A stretch of DNA of 62,621 nucleotides from Bacteroidales bacterium (lineage in GTDB: Bacteria; Bacteroidota; Bacteroidia; Bacteroidales; UBA932). Under the pieces are notes generated by a model. That model saw nothing but the letters and a program-made list of their open reading frames with translations. It was not told the origin of the DNA and did not search any database. Shown piece after piece: positions 27,147-35,407 of the stretch. The stretch spans positions 1 to 62,621 of the forward strand of contig JAGCWD010000022.1 in NCBI GenBank assembly GCA_017962025.1, read 5' to 3'. Numbering within the stretch: the stretch's first letter is position 1; each line of letters opens with the position of its first letter. Both the position numbers and the translations under genes were made by a program.

Positions 27147-29582
27147 ATGAAGAGACTTGACAGATTCATACTGACCTCTTTCATAGGACCATTTTTCATG
27201 ATCCTGTTGGTCGTCATCTTCATCCTGGTGATGCAGTTCCTCTGGGTCTATATCGACGAACTTGTCGGGAAAGGACTGGATTTCAAGATCATAGTCGAAT
27301 TCCTCTTCTGGGGCAGCTGTACCGTCCTTCCGCTCGCACTTCCGCTCGCCACACTGCTGGCTTCCATGATGACTGTGGGAAGCATGGGCGAAAACAATGA
27401 GCTGATTGCACTCAAGGCTGCCGGTGTTTCCGTCCTCAGGGTCATGACTCCTCTGATGATCGCTTCCATGGTGATCAGTATCGGCACCTATTTCGTCATC
27501 AACAAACTTGTGCCGGTAGCCTACAATGAGATATTCACACTCAGGGATGACATCAAAAGGACCAAGAACGAGATAAAGATTCCTGACGGAGTATTCTATG
27601 ACGGAGTCGAAGGTTTTGTACTCAGGGTCGGTACCACGGATGAGAACGGCATGATGAATGATGTCATGCTCTATGACCATCATGGAAAGGGAAACACCAG
27701 GCTTACTCTGGCAGATTCGGCAGAGATGCGCCTTTCCAAGGACAAGTCCTACCTGACGATCAAGATGTACAATGGCACGAACTACCAGGAGACCAATGAA
27801 AAGGCGTATCAGGACACTTCTCTCCAGCTCCAGAAAATCGACTTCACGAAGCAGGAAATGGTTGTCCTGTTGGAGAACTATGCCTTCCAGAAATCAGACA
27901 GCGCCAGGTTTGGAGACCAGGTTAAGGCCCTGCCTCTCTGGAGGCTCAGGGAGGACAAGGACACACTGCGTATTGAAAGGGACAGCACCAAGACATCCCA
28001 GTTTATGTACACCGCAGCATCTTACCTGTTCGCCCTCAACAGCCAGCTCGACACAGTTCCATCGGGAATAACCAGAAACTTTGAAGATCCTGAATATCTT
28101 CAGTTCCAGGACGATAGACATAAAGCAAATGCACTTGGAAGGGCATCCAATACAGCACGGCAAGTTCAGGGCAACCTGCAGAACTATGAATTCGGTGCTT
28201 TTGACTATACTGTAAAGCTTCGCTGGACTGTCTTGGAATTCCTGAGACGCTACGGACAGGCGATTGCCTGCTTCATCATGTTCTTTATCGGAGCTCCGAT
28301 CGGGGCTCTTATCCGGAAAGGTGGACTTGGGGTAAGCGCCATTGTGGCCCTGCTGTTCTTCCTCTTGTATTGGATAGTTGACATTACTGGTGTAAAACTG
28401 GCGAGGGACGGCAGTGTGAGCGCCTGGGTTGGAGCCTTCGGCTCGGCAATGGTCCTGATGCCGATAGGAGTTTATCTGACATTCAGGGCCGTCCATGACA
28501 CAGACCTGTCCAACATGGACACGTTGAAGAACTGGTGGAAGAAGTTCCGCAGCCAGGTTGCCGGACTGTTCAAGAAGACCAGGATTGTCTTCATGGGTAC
28601 TCCAGAATTCGCCGTTGCTTCCCTTAAGGCATTGATTGACAACGGCTACAATGTTGTCGGGATTGTTACCGTGGCCGACAAGCCAAGCGGGCGAGGTCAG
28701 AAAGTAAATGAAAGCGCAGTCAAGAAATTTGCAGTGGAGAAGGGTATCCCCGTACTGCAGCCGGTCAAGTTGAAGGATCCAGGATTCCTGGCTGAGTTGA
28801 AGGCTTTCAAAGCAGACCTCTTCGTAGTAGTTGCTTTCAGGATGCTGCCCGAAGAAGTCTGGACCATGCCAAAACTCGGCACCTTTAACCTCCACGCCGC
28901 ACTTCTGCCCCAGTACCGCGGTGCCGCTCCTATAAATTGGGCTGTCATCAACGGAGAGACCAGGACCGGAGCCACCACATTCATGATCGATAAGAACATC
29001 GACACTGGAGGAATCATACTTCGACAGAGCATCCTTGTATCCGAGTCTGACAATGCAGGCGATGTCCATGACAAACTGATGGAAATCGGTGCTGAAATGG
29101 TGGTACAGACTACCCAAGGTCTTATAGAGCACAATGTGGACACTCGACTTCAAAGAAGTTTTATCCAGGGTTCCGAGGTCTTGAAGGCTGCTCCTAAACT
29201 CACACGTGAGCTTGGCCACATAGAGTGGCACGACTCTACCAAGCAGGTCAATAACCTGATCCGAGGTCTGAGTCCCTACCCTGCCGCCTTCACCGAACTC
29301 GTAAAGGATGGATCAGCTCCCGTCCAGCTCAAGATCTATTCTGCCGAACCGGCTTATCCTGAGCATCGGAATTCAAACAAACCTGGCAGCGTGATGTCCG
29401 ACGGAAAAACGTTCTTGTGGATAACGACAGCTGACGGGGCCATCTCAATCAAGGAAGTCCAACTGGCCGGGAAGAAACGGATGGACATCGGTGCATTCCT
29501 CCTTGGTTTCCGCGATCCTGAATCCTATTCAACCACTCCCGGCACATCCAAGGCCGAAATCGAAAAGACACGACAGTCATGA
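27147..29582 (+). CDS. Fusion: LptF/LptG-type permease + methionyl-tRNA formyltransferase
   Basis: 811 residues in one uninterrupted frame. Residues about 1-465 are an LptF/LptG (YjgP/YjgQ) permease, the inner membrane part of the LPS transporter: membrane segments near 10-35, 55-75 and 95-115, a periplasmic beta region, then three more segments near 360-450. From residue 478 (TRIVFMGTPEFAVASLKAL) to the end is Fmt, which formylates initiator Met-tRNA: NLHAALLPQYRGAAP holds the catalytic Asn and His and NIDTGG the Asp. The join reads GLFKKTRIVFMG with no stop and no ATG before the first Fmt strand; a CTG at 28566 is the nearest alternative start. The Fmt half is complete (334 residues). It overlaps the next gene by ATGA. 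An assembly error is unlikely because both halves are in frame and intact, but a separate Fmt made by internal initiation or proteolysis is possible. Confidence 0.9.
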   Translation: MKRLDRFILTSFIGPFFMILLVVIFILVMQFLWVYIDELVGKGLDFKIIVEFLFWGSCTVLPLALPLATLLASMMTVGSMGENNELIALKAAGVSVLRVMTPLMIASMVISIGTYFVINKLVPVAYNEIFTLRDDIKRTKNEIKIPDGVFYDGVEGFVLRVGTTDENGMMNDVMLYDHHGKGNTRLTLADSAEMRLSKDKSYLTIKMYNGTNYQETNEKAYQDTSLQLQKIDFTKQEMVVLLENYAFQKSDSARFGDQVKALPLWRLREDKDTLRIERDSTKTSQFMYTAASYLFALNSQLDTVPSGITRNFEDPEYLQFQDDRHKANALGRASNTARQVQGNLQNYEFGAFDYTVKLRWTVLEFLRRYGQAIACFIMFFIGAPIGALIRKGGLGVSAIVALLFFLLYWIVDITGVKLARDGSVSAWVGAFGSAMVLMPIGVYLTFRAVHDTDLSNMDTLKNWWKKFRSQVAGLFKKTRIVFMGTPEFAVASLKALIDNGYNVVGIVTVADKPSGRGQKVNESAVKKFAVEKGIPVLQPVKLKDPGFLAELKAFKADLFVVVAFRMLPEEVWTMPKLGTFNLHAALLPQYRGAAPINWAVINGETRTGATTFMIDKNIDTGGIILRQSILVSESDNAGDVHDKLMEIGAEMVVQTTQGLIEHNVDTRLQRSFIQGSEVLKAAPKLTRELGHIEWHDSTKQVNNLIRGLSPYPAAFTELVKDGSAPVQLKIYSAEPAYPEHRNSNKPGSVMSDGKTFLWITTADGAISIKEVQLAGKKRMDIGAFLLGFRDPESYSTTPGTSKAEIEKTRQS

Positions 29583-30235
29583 GCACGGCAGTGATCATAG
29601 GTGGTGGAGAATTCCCGAGAAAAGCATATCCCAGGGAACTTGTCCGCCAGGCCGATGTTATCGTCTGCTGCGACGGCAATGCCCTTATGGCATTTCTACG
29701 GAACCGCTATAAGATTTTCGGACATTCAAGAAGGGAACCGGATGCTATCGTGGGAGATATGGACTCTATGAGGCCAGGACTCGCCAGAGACTATTCCCAC
29801 CTGATAATCAGAATTGAAGAGCAGGATGACAACGATATAACCAAAGCCCTTCATTTCGTCCTCGACCATTATCCGGACGTGGATACGGTCCATTTAATCG
29901 CTGCGACCGGGAAAAGGGAGGACCACACAGTCGGGAATCTCGGTCTGCTTATGGATTATGCTGCTGCCGAGCCCGGCTTGAATATCGACATGGTCTCCGA
30001 CTATTCCACCTCATTCGCCATAACTGACAGTTGCGAACTATACCTTGGGAAGGGTCGCCGTATCTCCCTCTTCAGCCCTGACAATTCTCTTGTACTTAAA
30101 TCCAAAGGACTCGAATGGGCTACCGACGATGTGGTTTTCGACAACTGGTGGAAAGCTACCCTGAACCGTACCTCTGAAGATACGGTCAAACTCGACTTTT
30201 CTCACAAATCCTTGGTATTAATCATTATTGATTAA
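29579..30235 (+). CDS. Thiamine diphosphokinase
   Basis: 218 residues. Transfers pyrophosphate from ATP to thiamine giving the cofactor ThDP. VVGDMDS-like motif (IVGDMDSM, about 58-64), QDDNDITKAL (about 82-91) and GATGKREDH-like segment (AATGKREDHTVGNLGLL, about 108-124) are the nucleotide and metal-binding sites of the N-terminal domain; the C-terminal beta domain (about 150-218) binds thiamine. Starts within the stop of the fusion gene (ATGA), so it is the last gene of the alaS transcript. Its final codons contain a perfect AT-rich inverted repeat. Confidence 0.93.
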   Translation: MSTAVIIGGGEFPRKAYPRELVRQADVIVCCDGNALMAFLRNRYKIFGHSRREPDAIVGDMDSMRPGLARDYSHLIIRIEEQDDNDITKALHFVLDHYPDVDTVHLIAATGKREDHTVGNLGLLMDYAAAEPGLNIDMVSDYSTSFAITDSCELYLGKGRRISLFSPDNSLVLKSKGLEWATDDVVFDNWWKATLNRTSEDTVKLDFSHKSLVLIIID

Positions 30236-30236
30236 T
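30217..30236. promoter_or_regulatory. AT-rich inverted repeat before the redox operon
   Basis: ATTAATCA-TTAT-TGATTAAT, perfect 8-base arms, spanning the last codons and stop of the thiamine diphosphokinase gene and ending 10 bases before the TATATTTG box at 30247. It could be an activator site for the operon or a weak terminator hairpin for the upstream gene; the lack of a G+C stem favours protein binding. Confidence 0.4.
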
Positions 30237-30246
30237 CATTTTTGGT

Positions 30247-30254
30247 TATATTTG
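30247..30254 (+). promoter_or_regulatory. Promoter -7 box of the polyferredoxin/AKR operon
   Basis: TATATTTG, exact TAnnTTTG. A TTG at 30228-30230 is the nearest possible -33 element (16-base spacer, shorter than the usual 19). The last four bases lie inside the left arm of the palindromic operator at 30251-30268. The start codon is 26 bases downstream. Confidence 0.55.
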
Positions 30255-30268
30255 TCCGAACGGACAAA
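30251..30268. promoter_or_regulatory. Palindromic operator TTTGTCCG-AA-CGGACAAA
   Basis: Perfect inverted repeat with 8-base arms and a 2-base centre, covering the end of the -7 box and the likely transcription start. The size and symmetry are those of a TetR-type repressor site; bound protein would block initiation of the polyferredoxin/aldo-keto reductase operon. No regulator gene lies beside it, so the repressor must be encoded elsewhere. Confidence 0.6.
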
Positions 30269-30280
30269 CCTATCATCAGT

Positions 30281-31795
30281 ATGCTTAAGAAAATAAGAGT
30301 CATCCTGGCGGCCCTCTGTTTTGTGGCCGTCACCCTGCTCTTCCTGGATTTTTCCGGAACATTGCACCATTGGCTCGGCTGGCTGGCAAAGATCCAGTTC
30401 CTGCCGGCCGTACTGGCGCTTAACCTGGTCGTCATTATCGCCTTGCTGGTTTTGACTATCCTGTTCGGAAGGATTTACTGCTCGGTAATATGCCCTCTTG
30501 GAGTTTTCCAGGACGGTGTGGCGAACCTGAGCAGGAAAGGAAAGAAAGGCAAGTATTCCTATTCAAAGGAAATCAAATGGTTGCGCTATGGAGTGTGGGT
30601 GCTTTTCGTAGTCGCCTTCATAGCCGGAATCAATGCACTTGTCGCCCTCCTGGCACCCTACAGTTCATGGGGAAGGATCGTACAGAATCTCCTGGCCCCG
30701 GTGTGGCAGTGGTGTAACAACCTGTTAGCTGCCATTGCCGAGCGCAGAGACAGCTACGCCTTCTATACAAAGGATGTCTGGCTCAAGAGCTTGCCTACAT
30801 TCATTGTCGCCCTTGTCTCCCTGATAGTGGTTGTAATCCTTGCCTGGAGGAACGGCAGGACTTACTGCAACACAATCTGCCCTGTCGGAACGACTTTGAG
30901 TTTCTTCTCGAGGTTTGCAATGTTCCGTCCTGTAATCGATGCGTCCAAGTGCAAGAGTTGCCATGTCTGTGAGAAAAAGTGCAAGGCGTCCTGCATCGAC
31001 ATCGACGGAGGAAAGAAGATCGACTATTCCCGCTGTGTGGACTGTTTCAACTGCCTCGACAACTGTAAGTTTGGAGCATTGAAGTATCGTTTCGCCTGGG
31101 GACGGAAATCTGAAAGCCCGGAGGCTGCTCCGGCAGACAAAACTCGTCGTGCCTTCTTGATAGGTAGTGCGATTACGCTTGGCGGAGCAGCGATTCCCGC
31201 ACGTGCACAGACTGATGAAGACGCACCGGTCGAAATCCAAGGTGAAGGTGGCTTTGCAGACATCATTCCCAAGGTTGCTCCGAAACGCTCCATGGAGATC
31301 ACTCCTTTCGGATCAGAGAGCGTAGAAGCTTTCTATAAACACTGCACAGCCTGCCAGCTTTGCGTCTCAGTATGTCCTAACGATGTCCTCAGGCCCTCAA
31401 AGAATTTCAGTCACCTGATGCAGCCGGAGATGTCATTCGAGCGCGGCTACTGCCGTCCCGAATGTGTCAAGTGCTCCGAGGTCTGTCCTACAGGCGCGAT
31501 TCTCAAGATCACTCCTGAGGAAAAGACTCAATGGAAGGTCGGAACCGCAAGCATTCAGACCATGCTCTGCCTTGTAGAAAACGGAGAAGTCGAAGAATGC
31601 GGCAACTGTTCTCGTCACTGCCCTGTCGGAGCTATCCATATGGTCCGCAAGGATAGGGAAGACGGCAAGAGGGTAATGGTCCCTTCAGTGGAAGAGGAGC
31701 TTTGCATCGGATGCGGAGCCTGCGAGAACCTTTGCCCTGCCCGCCCGATCAGCGCTATTACTGTAAACGGATACCAGATTCATCATAAAGCCTGA
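30281..31795 (+). CDS. Membrane polyferredoxin, NapH-like plus internal Tat-type segment
   Basis: 504 residues. N-terminal part with four or five membrane segments (about 6-26, 38-58, 95-118, 170-192) and the paired CxxxCP motifs YCSVICPLG and YCNTICPVG typical of NapH/CcoG-like electron carriers. Then ferredoxin motifs CKSCHVCEKKC and CVDCFNCLDNC, a twin-arginine segment TRRAFLIGSAITLGG (Arg289-Arg290) followed by an ARAQ cleavage-like site, and a second ferredoxin block (CTACQLCVSVCP, CVKCSEVCP, CGNCSRHCP, CIGCGACENLCP). This looks like NapH joined to a NapG-like exported ferredoxin. ATG at 30281 is chosen over an in-frame TTG at 30242, which lies before the promoter box. Seven bases before the aldo/keto reductase, the likely electron partner. 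Confidence 0.85.
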   Translation: MLKKIRVILAALCFVAVTLLFLDFSGTLHHWLGWLAKIQFLPAVLALNLVVIIALLVLTILFGRIYCSVICPLGVFQDGVANLSRKGKKGKYSYSKEIKWLRYGVWVLFVVAFIAGINALVALLAPYSSWGRIVQNLLAPVWQWCNNLLAAIAERRDSYAFYTKDVWLKSLPTFIVALVSLIVVVILAWRNGRTYCNTICPVGTTLSFFSRFAMFRPVIDASKCKSCHVCEKKCKASCIDIDGGKKIDYSRCVDCFNCLDNCKFGALKYRFAWGRKSESPEAAPADKTRRAFLIGSAITLGGAAIPARAQTDEDAPVEIQGEGGFADIIPKVAPKRSMEITPFGSESVEAFYKHCTACQLCVSVCPNDVLRPSKNFSHLMQPEMSFERGYCRPECVKCSEVCPTGAILKITPEEKTQWKVGTASIQTMLCLVENGEVEECGNCSRHCPVGAIHMVRKDREDGKRVMVPSVEEELCIGCGACENLCPARPISAITVNGYQIHHKA

Positions 31796-31802
31796 CAACG
31801 CC

Positions 31803-33212
31803 ATGAATAAGAATATTGACAGAAGAGAATTTCTCAAGAAGACCGGTGAAGGCGCTGCCATCGCCGGAGCCGTTGCCATGGCAGGTGCATGTGCACCCAA
31901 GAAAACTGTGGAGACAGTAGTGGCAAATACTGTCACCAATGATGGCAAGGATCCTCTCGAAACCGGAAAGATGGAACTCCGTACCAACCCTGGCAACGGA
32001 GACCAGGTCTCCCTGCTCGGCTACGGTTGCATGAGGTTCACCATGAAGAAGGACAGCAATGGAAAAGACATCGTTGACCAGGATAATGTCAACAACCTGA
32101 TTGACTATGCCCTCGCACATGGAGTCAATTATTTCGACACCGCCCCTGTTTATCTTCAGGGTCAGTCGGAGAAAGCCGTTGGAATAGCCTTGAAGAGACA
32201 TCCAAGGAACAGCTACTACATTGCCACCAAGATGTCGAACCAGAGCAGCAACGACCGTAAAGTCGCCATGCATCTCTATAACAATTCTTTCAAGAACCTC
32301 CAGACTGACTATCTTGATTACTATCTTCTCCACTCCCTCGGCCGCGGAGGCGCTTTGGGCTTCAAGGGACGTTTCGAAGATAACGGGGTCCTTGACTTCT
32401 TGCTGGAAGAGAGGGAAAAGGGCAAGATCCGCCAGCTGGGTCTCTCGTTCCACGGAGACCAGAAGTCATTCGACGAGATTATTGCCCTCCACGACAAGTA
32501 CCATTGGGACTTCGTACAGATCCAGATGAACTACTTCGACTGGAAACATGCCGACGGTGTAAGGAATGTCAACGCCGAGTACCTCTATGAGGAACTTGAT
32601 AAGCGGGAGCTACCGATAGTGATCATGGAACCTCTCCAGGGAGGACGTCTCTCAAGGCCAGCCGAGAATGTCGTGAACCGCCTTAAGGAACGCGACCCGC
32701 AGGCATCCCTCGCTTCATGGGCTTTCCGGTTCGTAGGCTCGTACCCCAGAGTCCTCACTGCACTGAGTGGAATGGTCTATATGGAGCACCTTCAGGACAA
32801 CCTCCGCACTTTCATGGACTTCAAACCCCTTACCGAGGATGAGAAGACGTTCCTGGACACCGAGATTGCAGACATCATGGCCAACTATCCTACAATTGAC
32901 TGTAATGACTGCAAGTACTGCATGCCATGTCCTTACGGTATTGACATACCCGGGATATTCATGCATTACAACAACAACGTGAACAAAGGGAACTTCCCTC
33001 GTAACAAGGAACAGGAAGAGTACCAGAAACTCCGCAGGGCCTACCTGGTCAGTTACGACCGGGCGATTCCGACCCTCCGTCAGGCCAGCCATTGCGTAGG
33101 CTGCCGCCAGTGCATTCCCAAGTGCCCTCAAAGCATCCAGATCCCGCGTCAGCTGCGCAGGATAGATGACTACGTGGAGAAACTGAAGCAGAACACCCTG
33201 ACGTCAGAATAG
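31803..33212 (+). CDS. Tat-exported aldo/keto reductase with C-terminal ferredoxin motifs
   Basis: 469 residues. The N-terminus has a twin-arginine signal (DRREFLKK) and a lipobox-like MAGAC, so it is probably a Tat-dependent lipoprotein. The barrel runs from about 60 to 345: GYGCMRF, the catalytic Asp/Tyr region FDTAPVYLQGQSEKAVG, the lysine in ATKM and the histidine in LLHSLGRGG. The C-terminus carries CNDCKYCMPCPYGIDIP and CVGCRQCIPKCPQSIQIP, two iron-sulfur motifs. Such fused reductases are common in anaerobes; their substrate is unknown. With the upstream polyferredoxin it forms a two-gene redox operon. Its stop abuts the stop of the convergent beta-helix gene with no spacer. Confidence 0.88.
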   Translation: MNKNIDRREFLKKTGEGAAIAGAVAMAGACAPKKTVETVVANTVTNDGKDPLETGKMELRTNPGNGDQVSLLGYGCMRFTMKKDSNGKDIVDQDNVNNLIDYALAHGVNYFDTAPVYLQGQSEKAVGIALKRHPRNSYYIATKMSNQSSNDRKVAMHLYNNSFKNLQTDYLDYYLLHSLGRGGALGFKGRFEDNGVLDFLLEEREKGKIRQLGLSFHGDQKSFDEIIALHDKYHWDFVQIQMNYFDWKHADGVRNVNAEYLYEELDKRELPIVIMEPLQGGRLSRPAENVVNRLKERDPQASLASWAFRFVGSYPRVLTALSGMVYMEHLQDNLRTFMDFKPLTEDEKTFLDTEIADIMANYPTIDCNDCKYCMPCPYGIDIPGIFMHYNNNVNKGNFPRNKEQEEYQKLRRAYLVSYDRAIPTLRQASHCVGCRQCIPKCPQSIQIPRQLRRIDDYVEKLKQNTLTSE

Positions 33213-35138
33213 TCATTCGCTTTTCGGACCGATCTCCTTGAACGGGATCGGCTTCAGGCCGTATTTCGCAAGGACTTCAGGCAACAGATAATACTCAAGA
33301 GATTCAGTCACGGGATCCTCGCCTATCGAGATCCCGTGATTGTTTTGAAGATAATTCTGCCCCTTGTCGTCGTAAAACATCCTCCTGCATCCGACAATCA
33401 GGTTGTTCCTGACGATATTGCGGTCGACGTTGGCATGGATGTCACCATTCAGTTCGGGATAACGCTCTTTGTAGAGAGAGGATTCGATGTCCACTTCCCC
33501 ATGGATCTTTTTCTGAACCTCTTCCCTCTCCAGCGCCTCATCCCATCTGGACTGTCCCCAAGGTGAGAAGCTGACCCCGAAGTTGCAATCATAGATTAAA
33601 TTATTCTCCACCAGATTGTCTTTCCCTCCATGGATCTGGACAGCTCCGAAATGGACACCTCCGACATTCCTGAATATATTCCCGTAAATATACTGGCCTG
33701 AGATCATGTCGTCCAGCCTGACTCCGGCAGAGCCGTGGATCGACCCCCCACGGATGTTTTCCCAGAGGTTGAATCGGATAACATTGCCACGATAGCCATA
33801 ATTGTAGAACATGTCCAACGCACCCTGGTCATCACTCTCCTTGACGAGATCATGGAAATGGCAATACTCTATCACTGTATCATTCCCCTCAATACGCATC
33901 GCCGAAGATGACGAGCCGGAGAATTCACAATGCGATACCGTAAGGCCACATCCCTGGAAAATCAAGGCTGGCTCATAGGTATGCCGGAAAAGGGAGATAT
34001 CCTTTACTATTGTGTTGTTTACCAAATAACCTGAATGCCTGAGTGTGCGTCTATCGCCTCCCGAAAGATTCATTCCGGTATGGCCAAGGGTTTCGAAACG
34101 GCAGCTTTCGATAGTTACATTCTCCGAGGAGCTTACATGAAGAGCATCTCCACCAAAGCGGGAAACTTTGATCCTATCCAGAAGGACATCCCTTGAGGCA
34201 ATGACGGAAACAGCGTTTGCACGTCCTCCTGCAAAGGTCAGTCCCTTTATGGTAACTCCTTCGCAATCTGACACTTCCATCATAGCATCAGAATTAAACA
34301 CTGACAGGCTGACCTCGTCTCCTTTTACATAGCCTTCAGGTGGGAACCAGTACAGTTTCCCTTTCTCACGGTCGATATAATACTCACCTGGGGAGTCAAG
34401 GGCGCAGAGAAGATTTACCCCGCGAAATTTGAAACCGGACCTGTATCCGTAGTTATGCCATGGTTCACTCAGGGTGATGGTCTTTTCTGAAGTATCGATG
34501 GAAACTATCTTCCCGTAATCATCCCTCCAGTCCCACCGGAAATAACCATAGATCCACGCGTCTTTCTCATCGGCCCATGACGAAATCAAGTCATCATCAT
34601 ATTTGAATACCCCCTCCTTATGCCCAACATCATCCAACCTGGTCTCTCCCAAGGCATCGGAAGCAATCAGGAAGCCCGAATCAGGATAACTCGCAATTGA
34701 CTGGCGTATTCCTTTCCAGTACAAGTCCACAAGATTGCCCTTTTGGCAGGCACCTCCCAGATCCTGAACTCCAGAACGGGTCAGATCTGCCTCAAGCAAT
34801 TGTCCATTCTTCCTGAACCCGGTTATCTTTCTGTCTCCCCTGATGACCGGGGAGGCTCCGGGAGCAGCCTCGATTGAGATGGAACGGCCTCTGATCCCTT
34901 GAAGGGAAAGGGCATTTTCAGGATAATAATTCCCATCCAAAAGCACCAGACGGACATCTCCCTCCCCTGCCATGATTTGGCTGAATGCATATTCAAGAGA
35001 TTTCCACGGCTTTGCCTTTGTGCCCGGCCAACTGTTATTGCCTTGAGGAGAGACATATCGCTCTGTTTCAACGGAAGTGGCTGTGATGGCAGGAGCAAGG
35101 AACAGGATAAATAGGGAAAGAATCCGCAGGAATCTCAT
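33213..35138 (-). CDS. Secreted right-handed beta-helix protein, GH141-like
   Basis: 641 residues from the ATG at 35138 (645 from the ATG at 35150; the shorter start gives the better signal peptide MRFLRILSLFILFLAPAITA). The opening RYVSPQGNNSWPGTKAKPWKSLEYA is the usual start of secreted parallel beta-helix enzymes; repeated strand motifs run through the middle (GVTIKGLTFAGG, NVTIESCRFETLGHTGM, NTVIEYCHFHDL, NLVENNLIYDCNFG). Overall shape is that of GH141 and related DUF1565 proteins, some of which are fucosidases or xylanases; the exact activity cannot be assigned. It stands alone between two convergent/divergent units. Confidence 0.78.
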   Translation of the reverse strand: MRFLRILSLFILFLAPAITATSVETERYVSPQGNNSWPGTKAKPWKSLEYAFSQIMAGEGDVRLVLLDGNYYPENALSLQGIRGRSISIEAAPGASPVIRGDRKITGFRKNGQLLEADLTRSGVQDLGGACQKGNLVDLYWKGIRQSIASYPDSGFLIASDALGETRLDDVGHKEGVFKYDDDLISSWADEKDAWIYGYFRWDWRDDYGKIVSIDTSEKTITLSEPWHNYGYRSGFKFRGVNLLCALDSPGEYYIDREKGKLYWFPPEGYVKGDEVSLSVFNSDAMMEVSDCEGVTIKGLTFAGGRANAVSVIASRDVLLDRIKVSRFGGDALHVSSSENVTIESCRFETLGHTGMNLSGGDRRTLRHSGYLVNNTIVKDISLFRHTYEPALIFQGCGLTVSHCEFSGSSSSAMRIEGNDTVIEYCHFHDLVKESDDQGALDMFYNYGYRGNVIRFNLWENIRGGSIHGSAGVRLDDMISGQYIYGNIFRNVGGVHFGAVQIHGGKDNLVENNLIYDCNFGVSFSPWGQSRWDEALEREEVQKKIHGEVDIESSLYKERYPELNGDIHANVDRNIVRNNLIVGCRRMFYDDKGQNYLQNNHGISIGEDPVTESLEYYLLPEVLAKYGLKPIPFKEIGPKSE

Positions 35139-35187
35139 GACGGAAATCATTTTTTAGGTTTTATACCACAAGATAGGATTTTTTTCT

Positions 35188-35195
35188 TATATTTG
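35188..35195 (+). promoter_or_regulatory. Candidate tRNA-Ser promoter -7 box
   Basis: TATATTTG, 27 bases before the tRNA. The transcribed leader would begin with a hairpin, AGTCCCG at 35197-35203 pairing with CGGGACT at 35209-35215, which may guide 5' processing. No clear -33 TTG. Confidence 0.5.
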
Positions 35196-35222
35196 CAGTC
35201 CCGTTTGACGGGACTTAGCCAT

Positions 35223-35310
35223 GGAGAGATGCTCGAGTGGCTGAAGAGGCACGCATGGAAAGCGTGTGTACCCCAAAAGGGTATCGCGAGTTCGAATCTC
35301 GCTCTCTCCG
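35223..35310 (+). tRNA. tRNA-Ser (anticodon GGA)
   Basis: Acceptor stem GGAGAGA (35223-35229) with TCTCTCC (35303-35309), discriminator G310; anticodon stem CACGC/GCGTG with anticodon GGA at 35257-35259, reading UCC and UCU; long variable arm TACCCCAAAAGGGTA typical of class II tRNA-Ser; T arm GCGAG-TTCGAAT-CTCGC. The CCA end is not fully encoded (CA then T). Its last 16 bases belong to the 18-bp attL repeat of the integrative element. Confidence 0.97.
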
Positions 35311-35312
35311 CA
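35295..35312 (+). other. attL: tRNA-Ser 3' end
   Basis: AATCTCGCTCTCTCCGCA, from the T loop to two bases past the tRNA, repeated exactly at 41314-41331. Crossing within this repeat leaves the tRNA intact at the left end. Confidence 0.9.
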
Positions 35313-35316
35313 TTTT

Positions 35317-35333
35317 GCATTGAATATCAATGC
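35317..35333 (+). terminator. Hairpin after tRNA-Ser inside the element
   Basis: GCATTGA-ATA-TCAATGC followed by TTTATAAAA. It begins four bases past attL, so it can end tRNA-Ser transcription after insertion. Stem is short and A+T-rich, so it may be leaky; a second inverted repeat, ACGCACGG (35346-35353) with CCGTGCGT (35379-35386) followed by six T, lies just beyond. Confidence 0.45.
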
Positions 35334-35345
35334 TTTATAAAAATT

Positions 35346-35391
35346 ACGCACGGTTTTACGCTCATTTTTTGGCGAATTCCGTGCGTTTTTT
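35346..35391 (+). terminator. Second hairpin with T-run, overlapping arm-type motifs
   Basis: ACGCACGG at 35346-35353 pairs with CCGTGCGT at 35379-35386, then TTTTTT. The 25-base loop is long for an intrinsic terminator. Both arms also contain the TACGCAC/GTGCG motif repeated at the right end of the element, so the sequence may be an integrase arm site instead of, or as well as, a terminator. Confidence 0.35.
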
Positions 35392-35407
35392 GTGCCAGTT
35401 CTGACAA

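Noticed and set aside
27894..29231. 445-codon minus-strand frame opposite the permease-Fmt fusion
   Set aside because: Both halves of the plus-strand protein are recognisable; the opposite frame has no family and no start context.
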